Positions 33,020-43,747 of a stretch of DNA of 64,000 bases are shown piece by piece. Every line of letters begins with the position of its first letter. Position 1 is the first letter of the stretch. Made by a program: the position numbers and the translations under genes. The notes below the pieces were generated by a model. It searched no databases. It had not been told where the DNA came from and worked only from the letters and a program-made list of their open reading frames with translations. The stretch is from Dendrocalamus latiflorus (lineage: Eukaryota; Streptophyta; Magnoliopsida; Poales; Poaceae), in the NCBI GenBank assembly GCA_017311315.1, contig CM029664.1, positions 27,644,554 to 27,708,553 of the forward strand, written 5' to 3'.

Positions 33020-34073
33020 GGCGCCGGCCGGTTGCTGTCTGTCAGTCACTTTGTATTGTTGATCAGCAATGGGGCATGGGTGTAGTAAGGATGGAAGAAG
33101 AGACACGGAACAACTGTGCACAGTTCTTGTCGATCCTTTTGGAACGGTGGTTTCTTCTCTAAAAAAATTGGCTACGAGACAATGCACCCGCGAGGAGTGA
33201 TTCAATGCTTCACCTCTCTATTATAGCTTATACCAATCTAAATATATTTAAAGAATAAGTAGCTAGAATCAACCCTTAAATGGGTATCAATGTTAGTGCA
33301 ATTCACTATGCACTTGGTGTATTGAAGCATCTCCCTCCTCGAAATCATTTTCTGCGAAATTATAGTCATTTCCAGCGGACACTGGATCGATTACGATAGG
33401 ATTTACTCGTACGTACCACGGCCCAGTGCTGGTGCACCATGCCGTGTCTAATTGCTTCCTTGTCTGAAGTCATGGGATGGATGGATTTAGGCGTTTTGTA
33501 CCCGGGAGCTCTTTTTACCCTTCCCAACCCTGTTGGTTGGCTAGAATATTGTCAGATGGTGCAGATTTTTAATACAGACTACAAAACACTGGTACGCTCA
33601 ACTTGAATTTGACTGCAGATATTGTCACATGCCGCATACAGTATTTGTTTCAAAAAGAACAGCCGTCCATCACAACCCAGAGTTTCAGGCTCGGGAGCAT
33701 GCAAGCCAGGAAGAAACGAACATTGATATGTACAAACAGTTCGGTGACCAAGTTCGGTAGAAAAATGAAGTGACCCAGAACGATAACAAATTGATAGCGA
33801 TCAGGGGCGGATCTAGCGGTGGGGCAGGGGGGGGTCGAGCCCCCCTACCGTTACTGGACCTGTGGAGCCCCCCTAAATTTTTAGTCATGGATGTATAATG
33901 TAGAAGGGGCTGAGGTCGAGCTGAAGGTACTTCAGCCCCTCCAAAATTTTTTCCTGGATCCGCCACTGATAGCGATGGTAGGCATGCCTCAAACGGCACT
34001 GCAAATGAAACGGCAGAGTGGTCTTGCTGCAATCTCGCAGGAGAGCGCCAAGATAATTGCTTACGGTAGGTCC
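33020..34073. other. Intergenic between two pseudogenes
   Basis: It holds the hAT MITE at 33802-33968. A possible small foldback sequence lies near 33212-33332 (aatgcttcacc facing gaagcat). No gene is seen. Confidence 0.45.
33802..33968. mobile_element. hAT-type MITE with 8-bp target duplication
   Basis: A 167-bp element starts CAGGGGCGGATCTAG and ends with the inverted ctggatccgccactg. It is flanked by ATAGCGAT at 33794-33801 and 33969-33976. An 8-bp duplication and CAG..CTG termini fit the hAT superfamily. It is non-coding. Confidence 0.92.
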
Positions 34074-34921
34074 TCATACCGTCTCAGAAATGTAGGCTGC
34101 GAGCTTTTCAACAGGCCTTCGGCCTTCAACTTTCACTTCTCCATGGCACCTTAGCTTTATCCGCACCAAGTAATCTACCGCGATCCACGCAAAGCTATGC
34201 CTCACTGGCATCTCCTCCCCATCTGGCTCCATCATGCCCCATGTCTTCTCGATCCATTTTCGGTGATAGGTTACCTGGTACCATGCGGAGTTCGTCATCT
34301 CATAGACCAGATTCTTCTCGTCATCAGAGATCTCACGTTGATCTGATGCAATGCTTAAAAAAATGCTCCGGAACTCCCTGCGGAGTGCAGTGTTCGAATT
34401 CTTGAGCCTCTCCTGCTATTATGCTTGGAAAGGGACCATATGTGGCCTGTCACAATCTCTGCTTCGGTGTGGACCCTGTATTGATTAAGCAGCGCGTTCA
34501 ATTGCTCTTCATATGAGCACTTGCATTGCCAAGCACTTGCGGGGAAATATGATGCACCAGGAACTTCCAGATCTGTGTCATAAGGCAGATCATTTGAAGT
34601 GCAAATTTCTTCTGACACCAAATCACCACCGGAGGCTTCTTGGATTGACCGATAAAGCCTTCCAAGGATCTTTTCAGATTTATAGGAAATGGAATCTTCC
34701 TTTCCCATGAAGTCAGGATAGACTTTTTGGTCGAAGGGATGGTGGCATCGTCACAAATTTTCCTGTCTCGGGGAAGTCCTCAGCAGTTGCTGCTAGTTCG
34801 GCTAAGTGTATACACTTCTCATGCATTGCTCCATACTAAGGTAAGCATGAACAACATGAGCATTGCAGATCACACCAAGATTCTCATTTAACATGTTCTT
34901 CAAGAAGAAATCAATGATATC
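34074..34921 (-). pseudogene. RDR pseudogene, C-terminal exon
   Basis: It starts after an acceptor (GTAATAG|GATATC) at 34921 with DIIDFFLKNMLNENLG, continues through CNAHVVHA, AELAATAEDF, then after a frameshift GKEDSISYKSEKILGRLY and SAWQCKCSYEEQLNALL. After another shift near 34410 it reads SDDEKNLVYEM, SAWYQVTYHRKW and the natural end. At least two frameshifts are visible (about 34715 and 34410). This block is otherwise the best preserved. Confidence 0.92.
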
Positions 34922-36222
34922 CTATTACAAATACAAGATATTATTAATACAATGTATTAGAGCAATAAATATTTGTCCACAAATGAAGGAAGCAGCAATT
35001 TGCAGAAACCAGGTGAAATTAAGATCCAAGTCATATAGTATTTTATATTAGCTATAAGCATTCACCTATGTTAGCTTTCAAATCCAAAGAAAAAGAGCTT
35101 CTTAATAACGAATTGGAAAAGATAAGTGTTTTGTGTCTGGTATATAAGTGCATATGGCCATATGAAGGTTGTCAACTTGTCACTTCAACCAACAAAAAGA
35201 ATATGGCAGGTGGCAACAGGGTTTACATTCACCAAATGAAGCAAAACGAATACTGATCAACCTACAGCTGCTATATCAGGCAGTTGCTAAGCTAAAACAT
35301 TAATTGTACACTATTACTGGACTTTGTCTCCAAGAATCAAATGGAACTAAACTGAAATCCAGCTGAACACGTTAGGCTTGTTGACTGCTACCCTCAGAAT
35401 TTCGTCTAGCCTGTAGCCCCCTACCAACTACATGCCAGCCACCAAGTAACCAACAAGGGAATTGAAAACCATAAGCTGATACCATAGACTTCTAAGAGAA
35501 CAGATATCACTGTTTTTCAGTATAAAGAAATTTTCCCAAGAAAAAAAGTCATGTGTGTTGAATAATTGGGCAAACGCCACATTGATAGATTTAACAACTC
35601 ACAGCTATAACACTATTTGAGCATCATCCCTTGCTAAAATATTACAAGATAGATATTTCCACGAACATTGGAAACACCCTGAACTAACATGCCTATCAAC
35701 AACTTTAGAGAAATCTTAAGACCAAACAACATGGAATGTTATCTTTGTAAAAAAAAGATGTGGAAATACAACAGGGAATCTTAGTTTTCTCAAATATAAA
35801 TGCTCGTGATATTTTAATATTAAAAAGAACCTCAAAATTAAGTGGGTGACTCATTAGCAGGCTTTACTCTTTTCGAGATAATGCTTATTTTCGTAGCCTC
35901 TAAAGCATTCCTCCTTGCAAACTATGCTACATGTTAGTACTGGTAAAGAAAGAAATAAAAGTTCAATACAAATAAATTGCCAATCTAAAGAGTGGATAGG
36001 CTGGTATTCTTATAGAGCAAAAAAGCAAACTAATCCAATCTGTCGTTTTAATAATAGGCAGGACGTTAGCAGTGCTATATTGGTGTGAATTGTGCTGGTA
36101 ATACAGTTTGGCCCGATAAGACGTATGGGATGCCATAAATTATAATGTCTTTCTTTGTACCATCATCATGCAAAAGTTGAGTATCCACCGGATTTTCATT
36201 TGTGCTTACAATGTATATGAGC

Positions 36223-37115
36223 ATGGTTCTAAAATTAGGTGTACTCAGCCTAGTATTCGCCTAAGTACTCAGACTAGGTCCCCTTACCGAGTACGAGAGG
36301 CCAAAAACAAGCACATAACCAGTTTAACCGGTATAACCGGGCGAGTAATCGGAGTAATCGTCTAATAGGGTGTGTACTCGTCCCAGTGGCTTGTCTAGTG
36401 TAACAAAGGCATGAAGCCTATGATCAAATTTAATTAAGCCCAAAGCGGCACAGCCCAGCAGTGAAAGCACACAGCTTATAGCACTAACAGTGGCACACAC
36501 ACCCGAGGGAGGCATCGTAGCGACAGCATGGGAAGGAACCCTAGGTGCGGGAGGGCGGTGGCGATGACTGCTGCTACTGCAACTCCTCACTTCGACGATA
36601 GGCTCCCCTACTGCAGCTCCTCCCTCCAGCAACGGCCTCCCTTGTTGCGGCTCCTCCCTTCGGCGATGGCCTCCCCTATTGCGACTCCTCCCTCCGGCGT
36701 TGGCCTCCCCTGCTATGGCTCCTCCCTCTGGTGGTGGCCTCCCCTGTTGTGGCTCCTCCCGCTAGTAGTGTCCTCTCCTACTACAGCTCCTCCCTCAGGA
36801 GGCATGCTCTCCTACTGTAGCTCCTCCCTCATTATCTTTTCTCTGTTAAGTAGAATTATGCTCAAAAAGATGCATGAATTTAGTGAGACCATTTAATGTT
36901 CTAACTATGAAATCAACCAAGCACCACAAGATATAGATACATTAAAACAATAGCATCAAATGTGGCTTTGATTTTACATGAACATACAATTACATATATA
37001 AATCTATTATTAAAAAAGAAAAACCAATTACAAGGCTGAGTACAAGGCCAATTACCATATAATTACTACAAGGTGAGATAACCGAGTGAGTACCGGTTAC
37101 TGAGTTTTAGAACCT
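36223..37115. mobile_element. Mutator-like nonautonomous element in an RDR intron
   Basis: An 893-bp element lies between 11-bp direct duplications TGTATATGAGC (36212-36222 and 37116-37126). The ends are related inverted repeats (atggttctaaaatt, and aggttctaaaactc on the other strand). Duplications of 9-11 bp are typical of Mutator-like elements. The interior holds a C-rich minisatellite and no transposase. Confidence 0.72.
36605..36835. repeat. Minisatellite of about 39 bp inside the Mutator-like element
   Basis: About six imperfect units share gctcctccctc followed by a variable ggcgatgg-like word and cctcccct. Unit length varies between about 36 and 42 bases. Confidence 0.7.
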
Positions 37116-37210
37116 TGTATATGAGCCAAATGCTCTCACACTGTAGACGTCGAGATGTAGAAAAAATATTTACGGGAAGAAATGCCCACATGTCAAATAG
37201 CTGAACTTAC

Positions 37211-37395
37211 GTGTTGAGTTACTTGGCGCGGTAGCTGTTTTAATTTGCTTCGGCTGGGGAGCAGTCCATAAGGTTCCAGCTCTTAACCGGAGGTATAAGT
37301 TTCTTATCCCATGTCATGAAGTAGTGGTCCTCATCAAGATCACTCCCTGATGTTTCATTGGCATGTGGCCTCTCATCTTTTCTGGGGAATACTAA
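37211..37395 (-). pseudogene. RDR pseudogene, catalytic-loop exon
   Basis: The minus strand reads VFPRKDERPHANE, then GSDLDEDHYFMTWDKKL, IPPVKSWN. The RDR signature DLDGD is DLDED here (37327-37341). The exon ends at a good donor (ACTCAACAC|GTAAGT) at 37211/37210; the acceptor of the next exon is at 34922, making a 2289-bp intron. Its other end is the copia LTR insertion site. Confidence 0.92.
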
Positions 37396-37460
37396 TATTA
37401 GAACACGCATAGGTTACACTAGTGTAGATTAAAATTTTCTACCGCATAAATTAGAAAGCC

Positions 37461-39288
37461 TGTTGGATCGGAAACGGCAACAAAGGGGGGGTGAATGTTG
37501 CTTTCAAAAGTCGCCCCGAAGTACTCACACGATTTCTCCTCCGATAGCTATTAACAGCTATGAAGGAACAGTAAACTGGAAGGATTTGAAACCAAGAAAT
37601 CAACCTTGCTCAAAAGAGAGAATAAACACTGAAAATTAAGCTCAAACAAAGGAGACAACAAAGAGAAACTTCTGCTGTCCTACAAAGACTACTACCAAAG
37701 AAAAAGCAAATGCAAGGAAAGCCTAAATGTAAGATAAAACAGACTGAAAAAGATTGGACAGGAAATAAAAGAAAAGGCACAAAACAGGAAGAGAACAACC
37801 GAAGGCTGCTCTTTGCCAAAAGATCTTTTCTGCATGCACTCCTAATGCATTTGGCCGAACTGATCAGAGCCACAAGAAAATGAAATCAGCAGATTGAGGA
37901 CTGCACTACCGAGACAAATAAAATGTCTTGGCATACAAGAGCTCACAGGATGCTGCAGCCCACAAAAACTCACAACATATGGTGCTTCACCCGAACACAA
38001 AACCGCACAAAGACTGCACCACAACTGCCTGCCGTGAGCTGCAGTTTTTTTAAACAAGAACCAAATTACTGCACTGCCAAAAGCTGCTAAAAGACAAGAT
38101 GCTGCACTGCCGAACCAAGCTTTGCTGCCTACAACACTAAAGATAACCAACTGCTAGCTGAAAACAAAGGAGCTAAGAAGGATGAAACCGAAAGAAGAAT
38201 TGAGAACAGCTAGCACTTCTCGGTTGGCATCACTTCCTAATAGCTTCCCAGCTTCAGGAAACTTCATTCGGCAAGCACAAACAAGTAAATGCCAACCAAA
38301 AGTGCACAACTAGAAACTAAGCTGCCCATTAATGTTGTCGGCAAAACATGGAAAATAGAAGCAGCCGCAAGCATTAAAAACAGACAAGAAATCAGCAAAC
38401 ACAAGAAGATGACAAATACTAGCTTCTCTCTTCTCCCAAACAGAAAAGGCTAGAATCCACATAACAGGATAACTTCGGAAACAGGGAGATTCAAGCACAA
38501 AGAAAAGAGACAGAGAGGAGTATCAACCAGCGAAAAGAGATAGAATGAAAACCAAAACATAGAGATAGACCAAACTGAGAACAACACGAACATGAACAAG
38601 ACGGCTTTCATAGAATGATACCGAGACATACATGGTTAAGTAAGAGGGTTTACAGCCATCTCTCTAACATCTCTCTCATTTCATGCATACATGGAGAGAA
38701 CAAAAAAAACTTTAAAACTCTCATACCCACTCTCTCTATTTATAGTCTCTACTAATGGGTTTACAACCCACTTTACCCATTAGCTCTCAACAACTCATGG
38801 CGCTTTACCCACAATCCACTTCCTTTAGTGCAGCTTTGCGTATTCAGCAAAACGCCCCTCGCGCACCTTCCAGGAAGCTTCCTCATTCCTTGCCCTCCAA
38901 TCCACGCAGCCACCTCGAGCCTTCGCCGTCTTCGGCACACCTCGACCGTTCTGACCTCGGCACCGCCTGCGTCTAGTCCGGTCCTCCCGTGCCTCGCCAC
39001 AACTCCACCTCGATGTCCTGCAGCCATCACAGATAAGAAACAAATCACATAGCACCGCTCGAAATATTGTAACCATACATTAGCATCAGAAGAAATACTC
39101 AAAGCCCAAACCGATTGAAACGAGAAATAAACGACTTAAGCACGTTCGACCTAGTTCGACAAGCTCCGACCGAAATCGATTGCACCGCGCAACGACATGG
39201 CCCGAACCACACAAACCAAACTCGACTTTCCTAAAACAGATGTCAATTACTCATCACACACACGGGGTCACAACCACATGGTCTCTCA
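37461..39288 (-). mobile_element. SIRE-type solo LTR nested in the copia LTR
   Basis: 1828 bp, plus-strand ends tgttggatcgg and ggtctctca, flanked by AAGCC at 37456-37460 and at 39289-39293. It matches the LTRs at 51380-53389 and 59994-61745 (for example gtcaattactcatcaca near the right end and tcgaccgttctgacctcgg near 38940). No internal region is present, so it is a solo LTR left by recombination between two LTRs. Confidence 0.93.
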
Positions 39289-40138
39289 AAGCCATACGAG
39301 TAAGAGATCAGAAATCATTACCAGTAGACACACAGTGCAGCAAAAGTAGAGTTAAAGTGACCGATTCAACGAAGAGCATGTCAGTATAGTGAAAGTTATC
39401 GATCATCTTCTACCCAACTGTCTCCTCCTCGCGATTGTCCCGATCAGTGCCGAGTCACATTAGCACTTTTACTAAGGTCCACACGTCTGGGAATGGAACA
39501 CCGTTCGTTGACATGCTAGCACTAGTGCGCACGGCATGAGTTATGAGAGGTGGCGGCTAGGGTTTTGATGGGTGTGTTTCGGGATATCTCTCTCAACTCT
39601 TGCACCTCTCTTTATATAGCCTCCCATCAGATTCTTATCCGATACGATTCAACTCGGAAAGTCTCAGGCTAGATTTTTATCCAATACAAGTAGACATCGT
39701 ATCCTATTCGGAGTCTATCCTTCGGATCCTTATCGTTTCAGCCCGTTAAGTGTGTGACTCTTTAGGTTCATGTATATTTGGCCATGGGTTGAAAACTCTT
39801 TTCTAGTCCATAAATTGGTAGCGGTCCCTAGCAGGACATAATGACCCCCAAATATACATAATGATCATATTGGATGAACCTTTATAGTGCTTATGTACCG
39901 ATCCCTTTGCTTCATGATATCAAATCGAACTCAAAGCAAGAAATGTGACATGCTATGATAGCTCAATCATTCACTCGAATTTATAGTGGATTACTTAGTT
40001 GTGATTGACTTCTCAACTACATTCGGCATGGCCATGTACTTCCTTAATCCAACCATATTGAGGGGCTCAGAGATATCTCTCCTATTATATAGGAGGGGCA
40101 AATTCTATCTTGATCGCTTATATTCCTTCATATGTTTC

Positions 40139-42757
40139 CACTACTACAAAGAGGCTAAAGTGGATGCTTACATCGTAGACGATTCCTAGGAACCGTCTGT
40201 GCTGTAAATATCACAAACGGTTCAATGGATAACTGTCTGTGGTATTTTCATAGATGGTTATTTATACTAACCGTCTGTGATAATACAAGACATCACAGAC
40301 GGTTCTTACTAATACCCGTCCGTGATAATTTATAGACGGTTCTTTATAAGAACCGTCTGTGGTAATGGTAGACATCAGCGACGATTTTTTATTTAAATCG
40401 TCTATGATGCTTCACAGATGGTTTTTTAATACAAACTATCTGTGATATGTTTCCCGCCTCATAGTCCCCCAAAATTTCATAATCTCCCGCTTGAGTGTGA
40501 GTATGATTCAGTTTTGAGACACTTTTAGTAAAACGGGTATAACTTTTGTATACGGTGTCTGTTTTCGATGTTCTTGTACTCGTTGGAAAGCTAACGACGA
40601 GCCCGATTAGAAAAATGACCCGCTTGCACCAGTCGCTGTAACGCCCTAGGGTCCAAACCGGCTCAGACCTAACCACATTCTGGATAGGCCACGCACACGT
40701 AGCAACCCGCTTGCACTTTCGTCCTCACTTCGCGCAAAACGGTTAACCGGGGGTGCTACCATTGGAACTCCTAGACTTATATGTAAGTGTTTCTCAAGGT
40801 AAACTAGTAAGGTGGGACTAACCCAAAAATTCATGTGCACACACACATGGCCCAATATGGGCTGGGGTGTCACATACACCCCCTCAAAGGACCCGACGTC
40901 CTCGTTGGACCAACATACCCACACCGGGGCAAATGATAAGGATCTCCCCTCTTGGCACATGTCCGTGCGTTCAGTGCCAGCACATATGCCATGCCGTGTG
41001 TCCACTCCGGGCCCACACGCGCTATGCGCCATATGCCCGCGCCCCTGACCTGCATGCGTCCATGTAACCGCGAGAGTCGGCTCTGATACCATTTGTAACG
41101 CCATAGGGTCCAAACCGGCTCAGACCTAACCACATTCTGGATAGGCCACGTACACGTAGCAACCCGCTTGCACTTTCGTCCTCGCTTCGCGCAAAACGGT
41201 TAACCGGGGGTGCTACCATTGGAACTCCTAGGCTTATATGTAAGTGTTTCTCAAGGTAAACTAGCAAGGTGGGACTAACCCAGAAATTCATGTGCACACA
41301 CACATGGGCCAATATGGGCCGGGGTGTCACAGTCGCCCCACTAAGACCTTCAAAATCGACCATCTTTAGCCCTAAATTTGTAGTTTAAGCTTTTTGTTCC
41401 TGTTTTTGCCAAAATTTTTGGTCTTCCGTTCAGAATTTGGGTTCTGCCTTAACTGCAAAGTTGTAGATCTTGTCGAAATCTTTCAAACGAGCATATATAA
41501 GCCATATAAAATTTTGCTATTTTTCTTTTGAGACTAGCTATTTATATTGTACCAATATATTGTCTTTATAATGCCATTATTACTGTCTGTTTTTGTTATG
41601 AACCGTGTGTAATATCTCTTGTTATCATGGATGGTTTTTGTTATGAACCATCTGTGATGTCTCTATCATAGACGATTCATAATCCGAACCGTTTGTGATG
41701 TTCCACCACGTCACCGATCCACGACATATCCCTAGGATCCTAATCTCACATGTTCATTCTCTCTGCATTGAACGACAGGCACCGTTCTCCTCCCCACCTC
41801 TCGCCCGTTGTTAACCCCTCTTCCTACACGAAGAACCAATACCACCAGTACTACTCCAACTCGTTTGTGCGTGGCAAGGGTGGAAAGGGGTTTGGTAAGG
41901 GCGAATGAAATTTCACTTGAAGCAAGATGGAAAGGAAAAAGGTAATAATAAATCTGCACTATTCTAAGTTACTGGCATAAGAGCTATTGATTTTGGTATA
42001 GAAGATGAAAATGGTGTTCGTTACCTTTTTGTTTCTGCTACTTGACAATTTTTCCACACCACTTATTTTATATTGTAGTTTAATGAAGGATGTGTAAGTC
42101 TAGCTTGCATTAGCCTGAAGTTTCTTGTAGTGTAAGTATTTTTCTGAATTTGTAACCATGAAGTTTATCTTTGTAAAATTGTAAATGTCCTCTTGTGTAT
42201 GCAGCGCTATGGGTAACCCTCGATATCTTGTGATGTTGTAATGGTGGATTCTAATTTTAATGGAAATAGAATGTGTTGTTGTGTTTGTTGTTTTATTTGC
42301 TTGTTTTCAGATGATATAGTTAACATTTCCTAAGGCTAGCTGAAAAATAAAAAAAAAATAGGTATAGAATGAACTATCACAGACGGTTTTGCGGTATAAA
42401 TCATCTGTGAAGAATTATCATAGATGGATCGAACTAGAAACCGTCTGTGATGGAGAAGTATCACAGACGGTTCTATATACCAACCGTCTGTGATACTCAC
42501 ACATCACAGACGGTTGGCAGCTAGAACCGTCTATGATGTGTGAGTATCATAGACGGTTTTTTGTTTGATCTATCTATGATAGAGTTCTTCACAGATGGTT
42601 CTAGTTACAAACCATATGTGGATGTATTTATCACAGACGGCTCATAAATCATCTATGATAATCTTTGATTATCACTGACGCATAAATTCAGACGGTTCAA
42701 AAAACTATCTGTAATGACAGTTTTGAACCGTCTATGTTGACTCTTTTTATAGTAGCG
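40139..42757. mobile_element. CACTA nonautonomous transposon (CACTA-2) nested in the copia LTR
   Basis: It starts CACTACTACAAAGAGGC and ends with an inverted, slightly decayed copy (tttttatagtagcg). TTC flanks both sides (40136-40138 and 42758-42760). When it is removed the copia LTR reads through (atgtttc then atagtaaac), matching copia-1 near 4445. Arrays of acagacggtt/aaccgtctgt hairpins fill about 40180-40450 and 42370-42740. No transposase is found. The interior carries the TRIM at 40637-41331. Confidence 0.93.
40637..41331 (-). mobile_element. TRIM (terminal-repeat retrotransposon in miniature) nested in CACTA-2
   Basis: It is a 695-bp element with two 238-bp LTRs at 40637-40874 and 41094-41331, each tgtaacgcc...gtgtcaca on plus. 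The target duplication is GTCGC at 40632-40636 and 41332-41336. On minus, the primer site TGGTATCAGAGCC (complement of 41079-41091) follows the 5' LTR after two bases. The 219-bp interior encodes nothing. I count 8 differences between the LTRs (about 96.6% identity). It must be mobilised by another element's enzymes. Confidence 0.95.
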
Positions 42758-43212
42758 TTCATAGTAAACTCAAAAGTTACCTTTATGGTCATGTAATTAC
42801 AAAGTAGTATCTGGTAACCCCTATGTAAACTATTACGCATGTAGGAAATAATGATGATCTTAGGTCTATGGATCTTACATAGACTATGTATGAGACCAAC
42901 TGATGATACTTAAGAATATAACAATTTCCGTATTTGATATCCTATATCCATGATTCGTATAATATGATCATTAATCCATACATGTACTGATCTGTAAAAC
43001 ATAATTATCCCACATAATAACATAAATCAAGGATATTTTAGAATAACATCAAAACAAGAATAAAGAGTTTCACGAACAAGTCACATACTTGTTGATTAAT
43101 ATGAAAGATATTTATTTAATAGCCAAAATAACATATTGTTCAAAAGATTATAAATATAGAAGTGATATAATTATCTCTATAATTGCCTCTAGGACATATC
43201 AGTAACAACCAA

Positions 43213-43529
43213 GCAATCAACCAGGTGCTGAAGTCCAGGCACATCAACAACTTCAAGGATCCGGGCATCCCTTGGATAAAGGCAAGGGTAATAGCATCTT
43301 TGCTATTACAACAGTACCTACAATGACCCCTGCATTTTGTTTGATGAGGAAAAATCTTGAACCATGCTTCACAAAACAATTATTGAGCGATGGGGCTGAG
43401 GCCTGAATAAAACACCGCCCTTGATCAAGGGTTCCAAGCTCATCAAGGCAGCTCATCAACGACCTTCTCTTCGGCACAAAAATCCTTGTTTTTTTTCCAC
43501 AAAAGACCCTGTAACTGCGAGGACCTTAG
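43213..43529 (-). pseudogene. RDR pseudogene, segment between CACTA-3 and the copia LTR
   Basis: The minus strand reads LRSSQLQGLL, then TRIFVPKRRSLMSCLDELG, CFIQASAPSLNNCFVKHGS, VIVGTVVIAK and, after frame changes, RILEVVDVPGLQHLVDCL. At that point the copia LTR interrupts the codon run. The reading frame shifts at least twice within 300 bases. Confidence 0.9.
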
Positions 43530-43747
43530 GACATATACAATACAAGATGCTTATATATGAATGCTTAAAGAGAGAGAATATAGCCACATCATCAAACATC
43601 CATGCAAAAGTTATTTTCTCCAATGCAAGCATCTTTTCCGTGGGTGCTTAGATGCTATATTATCTATTAATAGATATAGTTATACACATAAACACCTACT
43701 AAGCACCGATGCTTATTTAAGCATCGATGCTTCAAAATAAGCACCTT

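Larger units (their letters stand above)
37396..43207 (-). mobile_element. Copia solo LTR inserted in an RDR exon, itself interrupted twice
   Basis: On minus it starts TGTTACTGATATGTCCTAG at 43207 and ends ...GCGTGTTCTAATA at 37396. It is homologous along its length to the copia-1 LTR at 3961-5373. The RDR exon reads continuously across the removed insert (GATTGC, then TTGGT, then ATTCCCC), and the target duplication is TTGGT on one side and TTAGT on the other (43208-43212 and 37391-37395 on plus, one substitution). No internal sequence is present, so it is a solo LTR. Removing the two inner elements leaves about 1.36 kb, the length of the copia-1 LTR. Confidence 0.93.

Noticed and set aside
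41079..41091. ggctctgatacca considered as part of a tRNA gene
   Set aside because: It is the reverse complement of a retrotransposon primer site next to a TRIM LTR. No cloverleaf or A/B boxes surround it. No tRNA or rRNA gene was recognised anywhere in the window.
41022..41363. 113-residue minus-strand frame in the TRIM and related frames in the other LTR copy
   Set aside because: The frames cover LTR sequence and appear in both LTRs. TRIMs are non-coding, and the frames have no protein similarity that I recognise.
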